This document shows positions 1-7,476 of a stretch of 9,881 nucleotides of DNA, piece after piece. This stretch comes from Mycobacterium sp. GTDB taxonomy: Bacteria > Actinomycetota > Actinomycetes > Mycobacteriales > Mycobacteriaceae. The stretch is from assembly GCA_018500005.2 (NCBI GenBank), contig JAHBAP020000152.1, positions 1 to 9,881 of the forward strand, written 5' to 3'. The first letter of the stretch is position 1; each line of letters begins with the position of its first letter. The notes under the pieces are model-generated. The model did not search any database. It worked only from the letters and a program-made list of their open reading frames with translations, and had not been told where the DNA came from. A program made the position numbers and the translations under genes.

Positions 1-1365
1 GATCTGCTGCCCGCCGGCATGCCGCTGGTGATGACATCGGCCAATCAGGGCGGATCCCCGATCGTGTTCCGCGACGAGGCCCTGGGATGCATCGACCGTC
101 TGGCCGACGCCGTCCTGACCCACGCTCGACCCATTCCCGTGCCCTGCGAAGACTCCGTCGTCACCCTCGACGATCGGGGCCACGAACTGTCGTTGCGGCG
201 CTCACGCGGCTACGCACCACTGCCGGTCACGGTTCCGGCGGTCGACGGGCCGGTCGTGCTGGCGACCGGCGGGGACCTGAAGACCACCTTCTGCCTGATG
301 GGTATCGACGGGCATGCGCACATGTCCTCCCATCTGGGGGACATGGCCGACCCCCGTACCCAGGGCTGTTTCGAGGACGCACTGGACCACCTCGCGTTCA
401 TGACCGACCGCAGACCCGAATTGATCGCCTGCGACATGCACCCGCGCTACGCCACCACGGCCTGGGCCCGACGGGCCGCAGCAGGGCGGCCGGTGATCGC
501 CGTGCAGCATCACCACGCGCACGCCGTCGCACTGTTGGCCGACAATCAGCGGCTCGGCACACCGATCCTGGCCGTGACCTACGACGGAACCGGGTACGGC
601 AGCGACGGCACCATCTGGGGCGGTGAACTGCTGGCCATCACCGACCCGGTGGAGTTCACCCGAACCGGCCACCTGATGCCGTTCGCCCTCCCCGGTGGCG
701 ACGGCGCGGTGCGCGAACCGGCCCGGATCGCCCTCGATCTGCTCTTGCGGGCGGGTCTGGACTGGACCGCCGACCTGCCGCCGGTCGCCGCTGTCGGCGA
801 AGCCGGACTGCATGTGCTGCGCCAGCAGATCCCGCGCGGGGTGGGATGCGTGCCCACCTCCAGCATGGGCCGACTGTTCGACGCGGTGGCCAGCCTGCTC
901 GGGGTGTGCCAGCAGGTCAGCTACGAGGGCCAGGCAGCGATCGAACTCGAACACCTGGCCCGTTATGGACGCCCGGTCGACCTTGACTTCGCCGTCACCG
1001 ACGGTCTGCTCGATCCCGCACCGCTGATCGCGGGCCTGGTCGAGGGTTTGCGGTCCGGCGCCGAACCGGCCGACCTCGCCGCGGGTTTCCATCAGGCAGT
1101 CATCCGGGCGACCGCTCGGGCGGCCGGGCAGTGCGCGGATACGGCCGGCATCCGGACCATCGGTCTGACCGGCGGGGTGTTCGCAAACCGCATCCTGCTG
1201 GATGGACTCCGGGAATCTCTGGGCAGAAGCGGCTATGAGGTCCTGACGCACCGTATCGTTCCTTGTAACGACGGCGGTTTGGCGCTGGGCCAGGCCACCA
1301 TCGCCGTTGCGCAGTGGGCACAAGAAAGGACGCGCGTATGTGCCTCGGAATCCCCGGCAAGGTGA
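1..1365 (+). CDS. hypF: Carbamoyltransferase HypF, C-terminal part (5' end outside window)
   Basis: HypF transfers the carbamoyl group of carbamoyl phosphate, via an adenylate, to the C-terminal Cys of HypE. This is the first step in making the CN ligands of [NiFe]-hydrogenase. The frame is open from base 1, so the gene is cut by the window edge. 454 residues are visible of a usual 750 or so; the acylphosphatase, zinc-finger and most of the YrdC-like domain are missing. Visible residues begin in the YrdC-like domain (TSANQGGSPI near residue 12) and continue through the Kae1-like domain. That domain shows QHHHAH (169-174, metal binding), DGTGYG (from 195), GGVFANR (391-397) and NDGG (423-426). 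The stop lies 28 bp inside hypC, so translation is coupled. The Met codon at base 19 is internal, not the start. Family assignment is very secure. Confidence 0.97.
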   Translation, partial: DLLPAGMPLVMTSANQGGSPIVFRDEALGCIDRLADAVLTHARPIPVPCEDSVVTLDDRGHELSLRRSRGYAPLPVTVPAVDGPVVLATGGDLKTTFCLMGIDGHAHMSSHLGDMADPRTQGCFEDALDHLAFMTDRRPELIACDMHPRYATTAWARRAAAGRPVIAVQHHHAHAVALLADNQRLGTPILAVTYDGTGYGSDGTIWGGELLAITDPVEFTRTGHLMPFALPGGDGAVREPARIALDLLLRAGLDWTADLPPVAAVGEAGLHVLRQQIPRGVGCVPTSSMGRLFDAVASLLGVCQQVSYEGQAAIELEHLARYGRPVDLDFAVTDGLLDPAPLIAGLVEGLRSGAEPADLAAGFHQAVIRATARAAGQCADTAGIRTIGLTGGVFANRILLDGLRESLGRSGYEVLTHRIVPCNDGGLALGQATIAVAQWAQERTRVCASESPAR

Positions 1366-1592
1366 TCGAGATCTGGGAGGAGTCCGGCACCCGGATGTCC
1401 ACCGTGGACTTCGGCGGCACCACCAAGACCGTCTGCCTGGCCTACCTGCCGGACATGGAGATCGGCGAGTACACCATCGTGCACGCGGGGTTCGCCATAA
1501 CCCGCCTCGATGAGGCCTCGGCCAACGAGACCCTGCAGATGTTCGCCGACCTGGGCATCCTGGAAGAGGAACTGGGCCAGGAGTCGGCGTGA
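1338..1592 (+). CDS. hypC: Hydrogenase maturation chaperone HypC/HybG family
   Basis: HypC is a small cytoplasmic chaperone that works with HypD as the scaffold on which the Fe(CN)2CO group is built. It then delivers the group to the hydrogenase large-subunit precursor. The 84-residue product has the normal length and begins MCLGIPGKV. Cys2, exposed after Met removal, is the essential iron ligand, and this fixes the ATG at 1338 rather than the in-frame ATG at 1314, which would bury it. A ribosome site AAAGGA ends 7 nt before this ATG. His49 sits where the family has its second functional residue. The gene starts inside hypF and its stop overlaps the GTG start of hypD, so the genes are translationally coupled. 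Confidence 0.96.
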   Translation: MCLGIPGKVIEIWEESGTRMSTVDFGGTTKTVCLAYLPDMEIGEYTIVHAGFAITRLDEASANETLQMFADLGILEEELGQESA

Positions 1593-2692
1593 AGTACCTC
1601 GACGAGTTCCGGGATCCGGCGGCCGCCAAGGCTCTGGTCGAGAATATCCGGCGCACGGCCTCCCGGCCCTGGACCGTCATGGAGGTGTGCGGCGGCCAGA
1701 CGCACTCGATCATCCGCAACGGCATCGACCAATTGCTCGACGGCGCGGTGGAATTCATCCACGGACCGGGCTGCCCGGTGTGCGTCACTCCGCTGGAGAT
1801 GATCGACCGGGCGCTGGAGATCGCCTCCCGCGACGACGTCATCTTCTGCTCGTTCGGCGACATGCTCCGGGTGCCCGGTTCCAGCCAGGACCTGTTCAGC
1901 GTTCGGGCCCGCGGGGGCGACGTCCGGATCGTCTACTCGCCACTGGACGCGACCCGCATCGCCGCGGAAAACCCCGACAAGCAGGTGGTGTTCTTCGGCG
2001 TCGGGTTCGAGACCACCGCCCCGGCCAACGCCATGTCGGTGCTGCATGCTCAGCGCCTCGGCCTGAGCAACTTCTCCATGCTGGTGTCGCATGTGCTGGT
2101 GCCGCCGGCCATCGAGGCCATCCTCTCCTCACCCACCAACCGGGTACAGGCATTCCTGGCCGCCGGGCACGTCTGCACGGTGATGGGCACCGGCGAGTAC
2201 GGCCCTCTGGTGGAGAAGTACGAGATCCCCATCGTGGTCACCGGTTTCGAGCCACTGGACCTGCTCGAAGGCGTCCGGCAGGTGGTCGAACTGTTGGAAT
2301 CGGGTACGGCCGAATTGCGTAACGCCTACCCGCGCGCGGTCACCGCGGCCGGCAACACCGTCGCCCAGCAGGCGTTGTCGGAGGTGTTCGTCGTGACCGA
2401 CCGGCAGTGGCGTGGTATCGGGATGATTCCCAAGTCCGGGTGGACGCTGTCGCCGCGCTATGCCGAATTCGACGCTGAGCGTAAGTTCGGCGTCGGTTCG
2501 TTGACGGTTGCGGAATCCGACCTGTGCCACGCCGGCGAGGTGCTGCAGGGGCTGATCAAACCCAACCAGTGTCCGGCGTTCGGGACGGCCTGCACTCCGC
2601 GAACCCCGTTGGGCGCCACCATGGTTTCCAGCGAAGGGGCGTGCGCGGCCTACTACCAGTTCCGGCGGCTGGAATCCTCGGCTGGTGTCTAG
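1589..2692 (+). CDS. hypD: Hydrogenase Fe-cyanide assembly scaffold HypD
   Basis: HypD is an iron-sulfur protein that binds HypC and carries the nascent Fe(CN)2CO unit, receiving cyanide from HypE. The 367-residue length is typical. Visible motifs are CGGQTH (34-39), GPGCPVC (59-65, Cys62 and Cys65) and GFETT (139-143), the family's scaffold and redox-relay residues. A C-terminal set of cysteines (313, 328, 335, 352) corresponds to the [4Fe-4S] cluster region. The GTG start at 1589 overlaps the hypC stop (GTGA). It is preferred because the protein begins [10 protein letters not shown], as HypD proteins normally do. The gene ends 8 bp inside hypE. All key residues are present, so it should be functional. 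Confidence 0.97.
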   Translation: MKYLDEFRDPAAAKALVENIRRTASRPWTVMEVCGGQTHSIIRNGIDQLLDGAVEFIHGPGCPVCVTPLEMIDRALEIASRDDVIFCSFGDMLRVPGSSQDLFSVRARGGDVRIVYSPLDATRIAAENPDKQVVFFGVGFETTAPANAMSVLHAQRLGLSNFSMLVSHVLVPPAIEAILSSPTNRVQAFLAAGHVCTVMGTGEYGPLVEKYEIPIVVTGFEPLDLLEGVRQVVELLESGTAELRNAYPRAVTAAGNTVAQQALSEVFVVTDRQWRGIGMIPKSGWTLSPRYAEFDAERKFGVGSLTVAESDLCHAGEVLQGLIKPNQCPAFGTACTPRTPLGATMVSSEGACAAYYQFRRLESSAGV

Positions 2693-3749
2693 CCTCCCCG
2701 ACCCCACGAACTGGGTCTGCCCTTTACCCCTGCGGGAAACCAAGCGCATCGTCATGGGGCACGGCGGCGGCGGAATCCTGTCCGAGGAACTCATCGAGAA
2801 CCTCTTCCTGCCGGCCTTCGGTTCGGCCGGCGGGCCGTCCCGCGATTCGGCCGTGCTGGCCAACCCAGGCGGTCGTATCGCGCTGACCACCGACTCCTAC
2901 GTGGTCAACCCGTTGTTCTTCCCGGGCGGCAACATCGGCGACCTTGCCGTCAACGGCACCATCAACGATCTGGCCTGCAGTGGCGCCCAGCCGCTCGGAC
3001 TGACCGCCGGGTTCATCCTGGAGGAGGGCTTGGAGGTCGAGGTCCTCGGCGCGGTCGCCCAGAGTATGGGCAGGGCCGCCGACCGGGCCGGGGTAGGCAT
3101 CCTCACCGGCGATACCAAGGTGGTCGGGAAAGGCGGCGCCGACGGTCTTTTCATCAATACCGCCGGAGTCGGCCTGGTGCCCGACGGACTGCGGATCGGC
3201 CCCGAACAGGCCCGCCCCGGCGACCACATCATCGTCTCGGGCAACATCGGTGAGCACGGCGTGGCCATCATGAGCGTGCGCGAGGGCATCGACTTCGGCA
3301 CCACGGTCACCACCGACAGCGCGCCACTGCACCGGCTGGTTGCGGCCATGCTCGCGGCCGTTGACGATCCGAATGCCGTTCACGCCCTGCGGGATCCGAC
3401 ACGCGGCGGTCTGGTGGCCGCCACGGTGGAGATCGCGCGGACGGCTGGCGTCGGCGTTGAACTCGACGAGCGCTCCGTCCCGATTCCGGAGACCGTCGCC
3501 TCGGCGTGCGGATTCCTCGGCCTGGACCCGATGCAGGTGGCCAACGAGGGCAAGATGGTGGCCTTCGTCGACCCGGCTCACAGCGAGGCGGTGCTGGCCG
3601 CCATGCGGGCCCGTCCGGAGGGTGTCAACGCCACGATCATCGGTCGGGCCGTCGAGCAGCATCCAGGCATGGTGGTGGTACGCACCCCGTTCGGCACCAC
3701 CCGGGTGGTGGAACGCGAACTGGGCGAACAACTTCCGCGGATCTGCTGA
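2685..3749 (+). CDS. hypE: Hydrogenase expression/formation protein HypE (thiocarboxamide dehydratase)
   Basis: HypE takes a carbamoyl group from HypF on its C-terminal Cys and dehydrates it with ATP to a thiocyanate, the donor of CN to iron on HypC-HypD. The 354-residue product belongs to the PurM/SelD-like ATP-binding superfamily. The N-terminal glycine-rich GHGGGG is at 25-30, and [14 protein letters not shown] with NDLACSGA follows near 77-98. The chain ends in the diagnostic PRIC, whose last Cys is the carbamoylated residue, so the protein is complete. The GTG start at 2685 overlaps hypD by 8 bp. The upstream ribosome site is weak, suggesting coupling to hypD translation. The next in-frame Met (24) would remove the conserved segment before GHGGGG and is less likely. 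Confidence 0.96.
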   Translation: MSSLPDPTNWVCPLPLRETKRIVMGHGGGGILSEELIENLFLPAFGSAGGPSRDSAVLANPGGRIALTTDSYVVNPLFFPGGNIGDLAVNGTINDLACSGAQPLGLTAGFILEEGLEVEVLGAVAQSMGRAADRAGVGILTGDTKVVGKGGADGLFINTAGVGLVPDGLRIGPEQARPGDHIIVSGNIGEHGVAIMSVREGIDFGTTVTTDSAPLHRLVAAMLAAVDDPNAVHALRDPTRGGLVAATVEIARTAGVGVELDERSVPIPETVASACGFLGLDPMQVANEGKMVAFVDPAHSEAVLAAMRARPEGVNATIIGRAVEQHPGMVVVRTPFGTTRVVERELGEQLPRIC

Positions 3750-3759
3750 GGGGCCTTCA

Positions 3760-4833
3760 GTGCCCGAACCCATGGTGCCCGGCGTCACCGGGACATTGGA
3801 CGACGCGGCGGTGGCCGCTCTGACGTCCTGGGTTCGAGCCCGGGGCCTCGGTCGGACGGTGAGTGACGTGGTCCCACTGGCCGGCGGCAGCCAGAACGTG
3901 GTTGTGCGTCTGAACCTCGACGGTCGCCGACTGGTGCTACGCCGTCCGCCGCCGCACCCCCGGCCCAACAGTGACCGCACCATGCAGCGGGAGATCGCCG
4001 TACTGACCACCCTGGCCGGCAGTTCGGTGCCGCACCCCCAGATCGTCGCGGCCTGCGAGGATCTCGACGTCCTCGGTGTCGTCTTCTACCTTATGGAGGA
4101 GGTCGACGGGTTCAACCCCGGCAACGAGATCGCCGGGGCCTACGTCGATGACCCGGCGATACGTCACCAGGTGGGTCTGAACTACGCGGCCGACGTCGCG
4201 CGCCTCGGGCGGGCCTCCTGGCAGGGCAGCCCACTGGAGTGTTGGAAGCGGCCCGGCTCATTCCTAGAACGTCAAGTGCCGCAATGGCGTTCTGCGGTAG
4301 CGGCGTACCGTTTGCAGGACGGTTACGCCCACGACTCGCTGCCCGGCGTCGACGACCTGTGCGACTGGCTCGAGACTCACAGGCCTGCGGAAAATGTTCC
4401 CGGCATCGTGCATGGCGACATCCACCTCAACAACACGATGCTGCGCCGCCGGGTCCCCGAGGTGGCGGCATTCGTCGACTGGGAGATGTGCACCATCGGC
4501 GACCCGTTGCTGGACCTGGGCTGGATGCTGGTGTGCTGGCCGGTCGACCCCAACCCGCTCGGTTCGGCGGGATATCTGGCCGAACTGGGCGGATTGGCCT
4601 CCCGCGCAGAACTATTGGACGCCTATCAGGCCGCAGGCGGGTGCCGCACCGATCATCTGGACTGGTATCTGGCGCTTGCCTGTCTCAAACTCGGTGTCGT
4701 CATCGAGGGAACCTGGGCCCGGTACCTCGCCGGCCGGGCGGCCCGGGAGGCGGGGGAGCGCCTGCACTCCTCTGCGGTCACCCTGATGGGCCTGGGCAGC
4801 GCGGTGGCCGCCGGCGACAATCCGTTCGGCTGA
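3760..4833 (+). CDS. APH-like phosphotransferase (ACAD10/11-type kinase domain)
   Basis: This 357-residue cytoplasmic protein belongs to the aminoglycoside phosphotransferase-like kinase family. In the N-lobe, LRRPPP (60-65) has Arg where many kinases have Lys, as is common in the ACAD10/11-type subfamily. The catalytic loop is HGDIHLNN (218-225: His218, Asp220, Asn225), and the metal-binding Asp240 lies in the segment FVDWE. Homologues are frequent in mycobacteria; some phosphorylate hydroxyacyl-CoA or small alcohols, but the substrate here is unknown, and antibiotic resistance is not implied. The GTG at 3760 is chosen because GAGGGG lies 5 nt upstream and it starts 10 bp after the hypE stop. 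The ATG at 3772 is an alternative. The position implies cotranscription with hyp genes, although the family is not a known hydrogenase maturation factor. Confidence 0.88.
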   Translation: MPEPMVPGVTGTLDDAAVAALTSWVRARGLGRTVSDVVPLAGGSQNVVVRLNLDGRRLVLRRPPPHPRPNSDRTMQREIAVLTTLAGSSVPHPQIVAACEDLDVLGVVFYLMEEVDGFNPGNEIAGAYVDDPAIRHQVGLNYAADVARLGRASWQGSPLECWKRPGSFLERQVPQWRSAVAAYRLQDGYAHDSLPGVDDLCDWLETHRPAENVPGIVHGDIHLNNTMLRRRVPEVAAFVDWEMCTIGDPLLDLGWMLVCWPVDPNPLGSAGYLAELGGLASRAELLDAYQAAGGCRTDHLDWYLALACLKLGVVIEGTWARYLAGRAAREAGERLHSSAVTLMGLGSAVAAGDNPFG

Positions 4834-4870
4834 TTCGGCGGAGTTCGCGTGCCGGGTGATCGGGCCGGGG

Positions 4871-4978
4871 GATACGGGGGCCTGTATCGAAAGTGCCCAC
4901 CTTCGAGCGACAGGCCGCCCTCAACGGCCGGAAACTGGCCGCGCCGCGGGTATCGGTGTCGCTCGAAGGCGGGCATTC
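4871..4978. repeat. Long imperfect inverted repeat in the convergent gap
   Basis: Between the phosphotransferase stop (4833) and the small-protein stop (5031) I see no credible gene. The gap holds a large inverted repeat: 4891-4912 pairs with 4957-4978. The inner 13 bp pair perfectly (CTTCGAGCGACA core), then come one A/C mismatch, five more pairs and a G/T pair. The 44-nt loop (4913-4956) contains smaller GGCC-based hairpins. A short flanking hairpin GATAC/GTATC (4871-4888) adjoins it. There is no T-tract, so a classical intrinsic terminator is not obvious. It could act as a bidirectional transcription barrier, or be a small interspersed intergenic repeat. The pairing is seen directly; the role is inference. 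Confidence 0.6.
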
Positions 4979-5030
4979 GTGCAGGCGGTCTTCCGCCGCG
5001 GCCGGCGTTGCCGACCGATTGGTGCGCGTG

Positions 5031-5156
5031 TCAGCGCTGGGTGTTACAGGTGCACTGCTGTTCTTTGGGAACCCCGCTCATGACCTGTTCGGCATGCTGG
5101 CCGCAGCCGTCCCAGGTGGTCTTGTGGCAGCGCGGGCACTGAACTTGGTAGCACAT
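5031..5156 (-). CDS. Small Cys-rich (zinc-ribbon-like) protein downstream of thioredoxin
   Basis: A 41-residue reading frame runs from the ATG at 5156 to the TGA at 5031. A strong ribosome site (AAGGAGA) lies 6 nt before the start, and the gene begins 24 nt after the thioredoxin stop, so the two are surely cotranscribed. The protein starts MCYQVQCPRCHKTTWDGCGQ and has six Cys (2, 7, 10, 18, 35, 37) and His11 and His21. CPRC with a following Cys/His set suggests a zinc or other metal knuckle, or a thiol-reactive site. I recall similar short hypothetical proteins in actinomycetes with the same MCY...CP.C.KTTW.GCGQH pattern. No function is known to me. Its pairing with thioredoxin in a sulfur-stress locus suggests a thiol or metal role. 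It is too short for most gene finders. Confidence 0.82.
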   Translation of the reverse strand: MCYQVQCPRCHKTTWDGCGQHAEQVMSGVPKEQQCTCNTQR

Positions 5157-5180
5157 TTTGTTCTCCTTCAGATCGGTCGA

Positions 5181-5555
5181 TTATGCGTTGGTCGACTCGG
5201 CGTGGGCGGCAATTTCGGCTCGGACCGCGTCCATGTCGAGTTCTTTGATCTTGGTGATCAACTCTTCCAACGCGGGGGCCGGAAGCGCGCCGGGTTGGGA
5301 GAACAGCAGGATGCCGTCCCGGAAGGCCATGATCGTCGGGATCGAACGGATCTGCAGCGCGCCGGCGAGTTGCTGCTCGACCTCGGTGTTGACTTTGGCG
5401 TGCACCACGTCGGGGTGCGCGACGGCGGACTTGTCGAAGACCGGCGCGAAGGCTCGGCACGGACCGCACCAAGAGGCCCAGAAGTCGACGAGCACGATGG
5501 GCTTTTCGGTGACGGTGGACTCGAAGTCGGCTGCAGTGAGCTCGACGGTAGTCAT
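5181..5555 (-). CDS. trxA: Thioredoxin
   Basis: A cytoplasmic thiol-disulfide oxidoreductase of 124 residues. The active site WCGPC is at 29-33 (Cys30, Cys33) and the cis-proline Pro73 lies in RSIPTI. The fold is the usual single thioredoxin domain with no signal peptide. A C-terminal extension of about 15 charged residues (ELDMDAVRAEIAAHAES) makes it longer than the usual 105-110. The ATG at 5555 has GAAAGGA about 8 nt upstream. It is the first gene of a two-gene minus-strand unit with the small Cys-rich protein and diverges from the rhodanese gene across a promoter with two CstR-like sites. Thioredoxins reduce protein and low-molecular-weight persulfides, so a role in persulfide clearance is likely. 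Other thioredoxins in the genome may be the housekeeping ones. Confidence 0.95.
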   Translation of the reverse strand: MTTVELTAADFESTVTEKPIVLVDFWASWCGPCRAFAPVFDKSAVAHPDVVHAKVNTEVEQQLAGALQIRSIPTIMAFRDGILLFSQPGALPAPALEELITKIKELDMDAVRAEIAAHAESTNA

Positions 5556-5598
5556 GGAGACGTCCTTTCGTTGGGGCGGTGAGTCACCCCCGTAAAAG

Positions 5599-5612
5599 TA
5601 CCCCAGGGGGTA
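5599..5612. promoter_or_regulatory. CstR/CsoR-type operator candidate 1
   Basis: TACCCCAGGGGGTA is a 6-2-6 palindrome with perfect arms TACCCC and GGGGTA. C-tract/G-tract palindromes flanked by TA are characteristic of CsoR/CstR-family operators. The site is 43 bp upstream of the trxA ATG and its centre is 34 bp from that of site 2, about three helical turns. The regulator gene at 7160 is in the same module. Binding is inferred from symmetry and context. Confidence 0.65.
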
Positions 5613-5632
5613 TGTTTATTCCCGTGTTACTA

Positions 5633-5646
5633 TACCCCCATAGGTA
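5633..5646. promoter_or_regulatory. CstR/CsoR-type operator candidate 2
   Basis: TACCCCCATAGGTA has the same 14-bp TACC-N6-GGTA frame as site 1, within the longer ATACC...GGTAT symmetry. It ends 17 bp before the rhodanese ATG and overlaps the candidate -10 elements of both directions, a position fit for blocking RNA polymerase. Confidence 0.6.
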
Positions 5647-5663
5647 TTGAAACGAGGAGTCGC

Positions 5664-6260
5664 ATGACTGCCGTCCTGAACGCTGTCGAATTGCAGGGCC
5701 TGCTGGCCTCCCCGGCGCCCCCGCGGATCATCGACGTTCGCACACCGGGCGAGTTCGAGACCGTCCACATCGGCGGCGCCTACAACGTGCCACTAGACCT
5801 TCTCCGCGAGCACCGCGATGAGATTCTGGCGCACCTCGACGAGCATGTGGTCCTGGTCTGTCACTCTGGGCAGCGGGCAGCCCAGGCGGAGCAGACGTTG
5901 CGTAACGCGGGGTTGGCCAACGTGCACATACTCGATGGCGGTATGAGCGCCTGGGAGGCGGGCGGGCATTCGGTCAACCGCGGCGCCAAACGCTGGGATC
6001 TGCAGCGGCAGGTGCGATTCGTAGCCGGGACGATCGTCGCGCTGAGCATCCTGGCCAGCATCGTCCTACCCGGACTGAAGTGGGTGGCTTTCGTGATGGG
6101 CGCAGGTTTGAGCGTCACGGCGGTGACCAACACCTGTCTGATGGGCATGTTGCTGGCTAAGTTGCCGTACAACCGGGGCCCGGCCTGTGACGCTGAATCG
6201 GTTGTGGCGCTTCTTCTGAGTCGCAACCCGTCGACTCGGCCCGCCGGAGGTAGACCATGA
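5664..6260 (+). CDS. Rhodanese domain fused to a DUF2892-type membrane domain (YgaP-like)
   Basis: A 198-residue inner-membrane sulfurtransferase. Residues 1-105 form a single rhodanese domain with IIDVRTPGEFETVHIGGA near 22-39 and the active-site loop CHSGQR (66-71), where Cys66 carries the persulfide. Residues 110-170 resemble the DUF2892 domain, with two membrane segments at about 118-136 and 139-163. This is the architecture of E. coli YgaP. Two further Cys (158, 175) lie at or just after the second segment. The enzyme probably moves sulfane sulfur between thiols and acceptors such as sulfite or cyanide at the cytoplasmic face. The ATG at 5664 has GAGGAG 4 nt upstream. The stop overlaps the exporter start (ATGA). 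Two CstR-like operators precede it. Confidence 0.93.
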   Translation: MTAVLNAVELQGLLASPAPPRIIDVRTPGEFETVHIGGAYNVPLDLLREHRDEILAHLDEHVVLVCHSGQRAAQAEQTLRNAGLANVHILDGGMSAWEAGGHSVNRGAKRWDLQRQVRFVAGTIVALSILASIVLPGLKWVAFVMGAGLSVTAVTNTCLMGMLLAKLPYNRGPACDAESVVALLLSRNPSTRPAGGRP

Positions 6261-7144
6261 TCGCGCTCACCGTCGTGCTGGCCGTTTTCGTCGGGATCTC
6301 GCTGGGCCTGCTGGGCGGCGGTGGCTCGATTCTGACCGTCCCACTGCTGGCCTACGTGGCTGGACTGGATCCCAAGCAGGCGATCGCGACCTCGCTTCTG
6401 GTGGTGGGCGTGACCAGTGCGGTCGGCGCCATCACCCATGCCCGGGCCGGCCGGGTGCGCTGGAAGATCGCTGCTGTGTTCGGCGCCGCCGCCATGGCGG
6501 GTGCCTATGCGGGCGGGCGGTTGGCGCACTTCGTCCCCGGCAACATCCTGCTGATCGCCTTCGCGGTCATCATGATCGCCGCCGCGGTGGCCATGCTGCG
6601 CGGCCGTCGCGACCTGGCCGACGAGTCCGTCGGCCCGCTTCCGGTTGCCAAGATCCTGTTGCAGGGCGGCACCGTCGGCATGATCAGCGGACTGGTCGGC
6701 GCGGGCGGCGGTTTCCTTCTGGTGCCCGCTCTGGCACTGCTGGGCGGGCTGCCGATGCCGGTCGCCGTCGGCACTTCGCTGGTGGTGATTTCGATGCAGT
6801 CCTTCGCCGGCTTCGCCGGGCATCTGTCGGGGGAGAGCATCGACTGGAAACTCGCCGGAATGGTCATCGGAGCGGCGGTGGTCGGCAGCATCGCCGGCGG
6901 CATGCTGACCTCCTACATAGAACCCGCCACGCTGCGGAAGGCCTTCGGCTGGTTCGTCCTGGTGATGGCCGCACTGGTGCTCGCCCAGGAGGCGAACATC
7001 TGGATCGGGGCGGCGGTGGCAATCGTGGCCGCGATCGCCGGCGGGATGGCCTTCATGTGCGCCCACTATGCGCGCTGCCCGCTGCGCAAGATTCTGATTG
7101 ACCCTGGCGCCATACCCCGCCGGGTACCATTGGGTCAGCGTTGA
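6257..7144 (+). CDS. TauE/SafE family sulfite/organosulfur anion exporter
   Basis: A 295-residue polytopic membrane protein of the TauE/SafE (DUF81) family. The two homologous halves are marked by GLLGGGGSILTVPLL (17-31) and GLVGAGGGFLLVPAL. Seven to eight hydrophobic segments are visible. Members export sulfite, sulfoacetate or thiosulfate-like anions. Next to a rhodanese and a CstR-like regulator, the likely cargo is sulfite or thiosulfate formed during persulfide detoxification, but this is inference. The ATG at 6257 overlaps the rhodanese stop and has GGAGG 6 nt upstream. The C-terminal tail after the last membrane segment carries Cys268 and Cys274 with His270. The 3' end contains a candidate operator for the next gene. 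Confidence 0.92.
   Translation: MIALTVVLAVFVGISLGLLGGGGSILTVPLLAYVAGLDPKQAIATSLLVVGVTSAVGAITHARAGRVRWKIAAVFGAAAMAGAYAGGRLAHFVPGNILLIAFAVIMIAAAVAMLRGRRDLADESVGPLPVAKILLQGGTVGMISGLVGAGGGFLLVPALALLGGLPMPVAVGTSLVVISMQSFAGFAGHLSGESIDWKLAGMVIGAAVVGSIAGGMLTSYIEPATLRKAFGWFVLVMAALVLAQEANIWIGAAVAIVAAIAGGMAFMCAHYARCPLRKILIDPGAIPRRVPLGQR
7113..7126. promoter_or_regulatory. CstR/CsoR-type operator candidate 3
   Basis: TACCCCGCCGGGTA, with arms TACCC/GGGTA, has the same TACC-N6-GGTA spacing as the two sites in the divergent promoter. It lies in the last codons of the exporter gene, 33 bp before the GTG of the repressor gene, and could allow separate autoregulation. Since it is inside coding sequence rich in C and G, chance is a real alternative. 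Confidence 0.4.
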
Positions 7145-7429
<285 letters not shown>

Positions 7430-7445
7430 GCGCTTTACCGAATCG

Positions 7446-7476
7446 GGCCCGGCTGAGATAGGTCAGCGAATGGGCC
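7446..7476. terminator. Possible bidirectional hairpin between convergent cstR and P450 genes
   Basis: GCTGA/TCAGC (7452-7456 with 7463-7467, 6-nt loop) sits inside an outer GGCCC/GGGCC stem (7446-7450 with 7472-7476), with a short asymmetric internal loop. It straddles the only 33 bp between the cstR stop and the P450 stop and overlaps the latter. No T-tract follows on either strand, so termination is a guess from position and symmetry. Confidence 0.3.

Larger units (their letters stand above)
5556..5663. promoter_or_regulatory. Divergent promoter region between trxA and the rhodanese gene
   Basis: This 108-bp gap separates two divergent start codons and is clearly more AT-rich (about 5591-5652) than the surrounding DNA. 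Possible -10 hexamers are TACTAT at 5628-5633 for the plus-strand operon and TATAGT (complement of 5629-5634) for trxA. Neither has a convincing -35 box, so exact starts are not assigned. The two operator-like palindromes described separately lie across the candidate promoter elements, which suits repression. Confidence 0.6.

Noticed and set aside
202..1863. Long minus-strand open frame opposite hypF, hypC and hypD (553 codons)
   Set aside because: It lies antisense to genes with clear family motifs, shows no recognisable domain and reflects high-GC third-position bias.
3760..4833. Aminoglycoside resistance gene
   Set aside because: It has the APH fold motifs, but the LRRPPP signature and sequence fit the ACAD10/11-like group of metabolic kinases.
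4653..4976. Minus-strand frame beginning in the inverted repeat and running into the phosphotransferase gene
   Set aside because: Antisense to a motif-supported kinase and no ribosome site; probably an artefact of the kind often annotated over repeats.
4893..5582. Plus-strand open frame across the convergent gap and trxA
   Set aside because: It runs antisense to thioredoxin and the small Cys-rich gene, and its start lies within the inverted repeat. No family resemblance.
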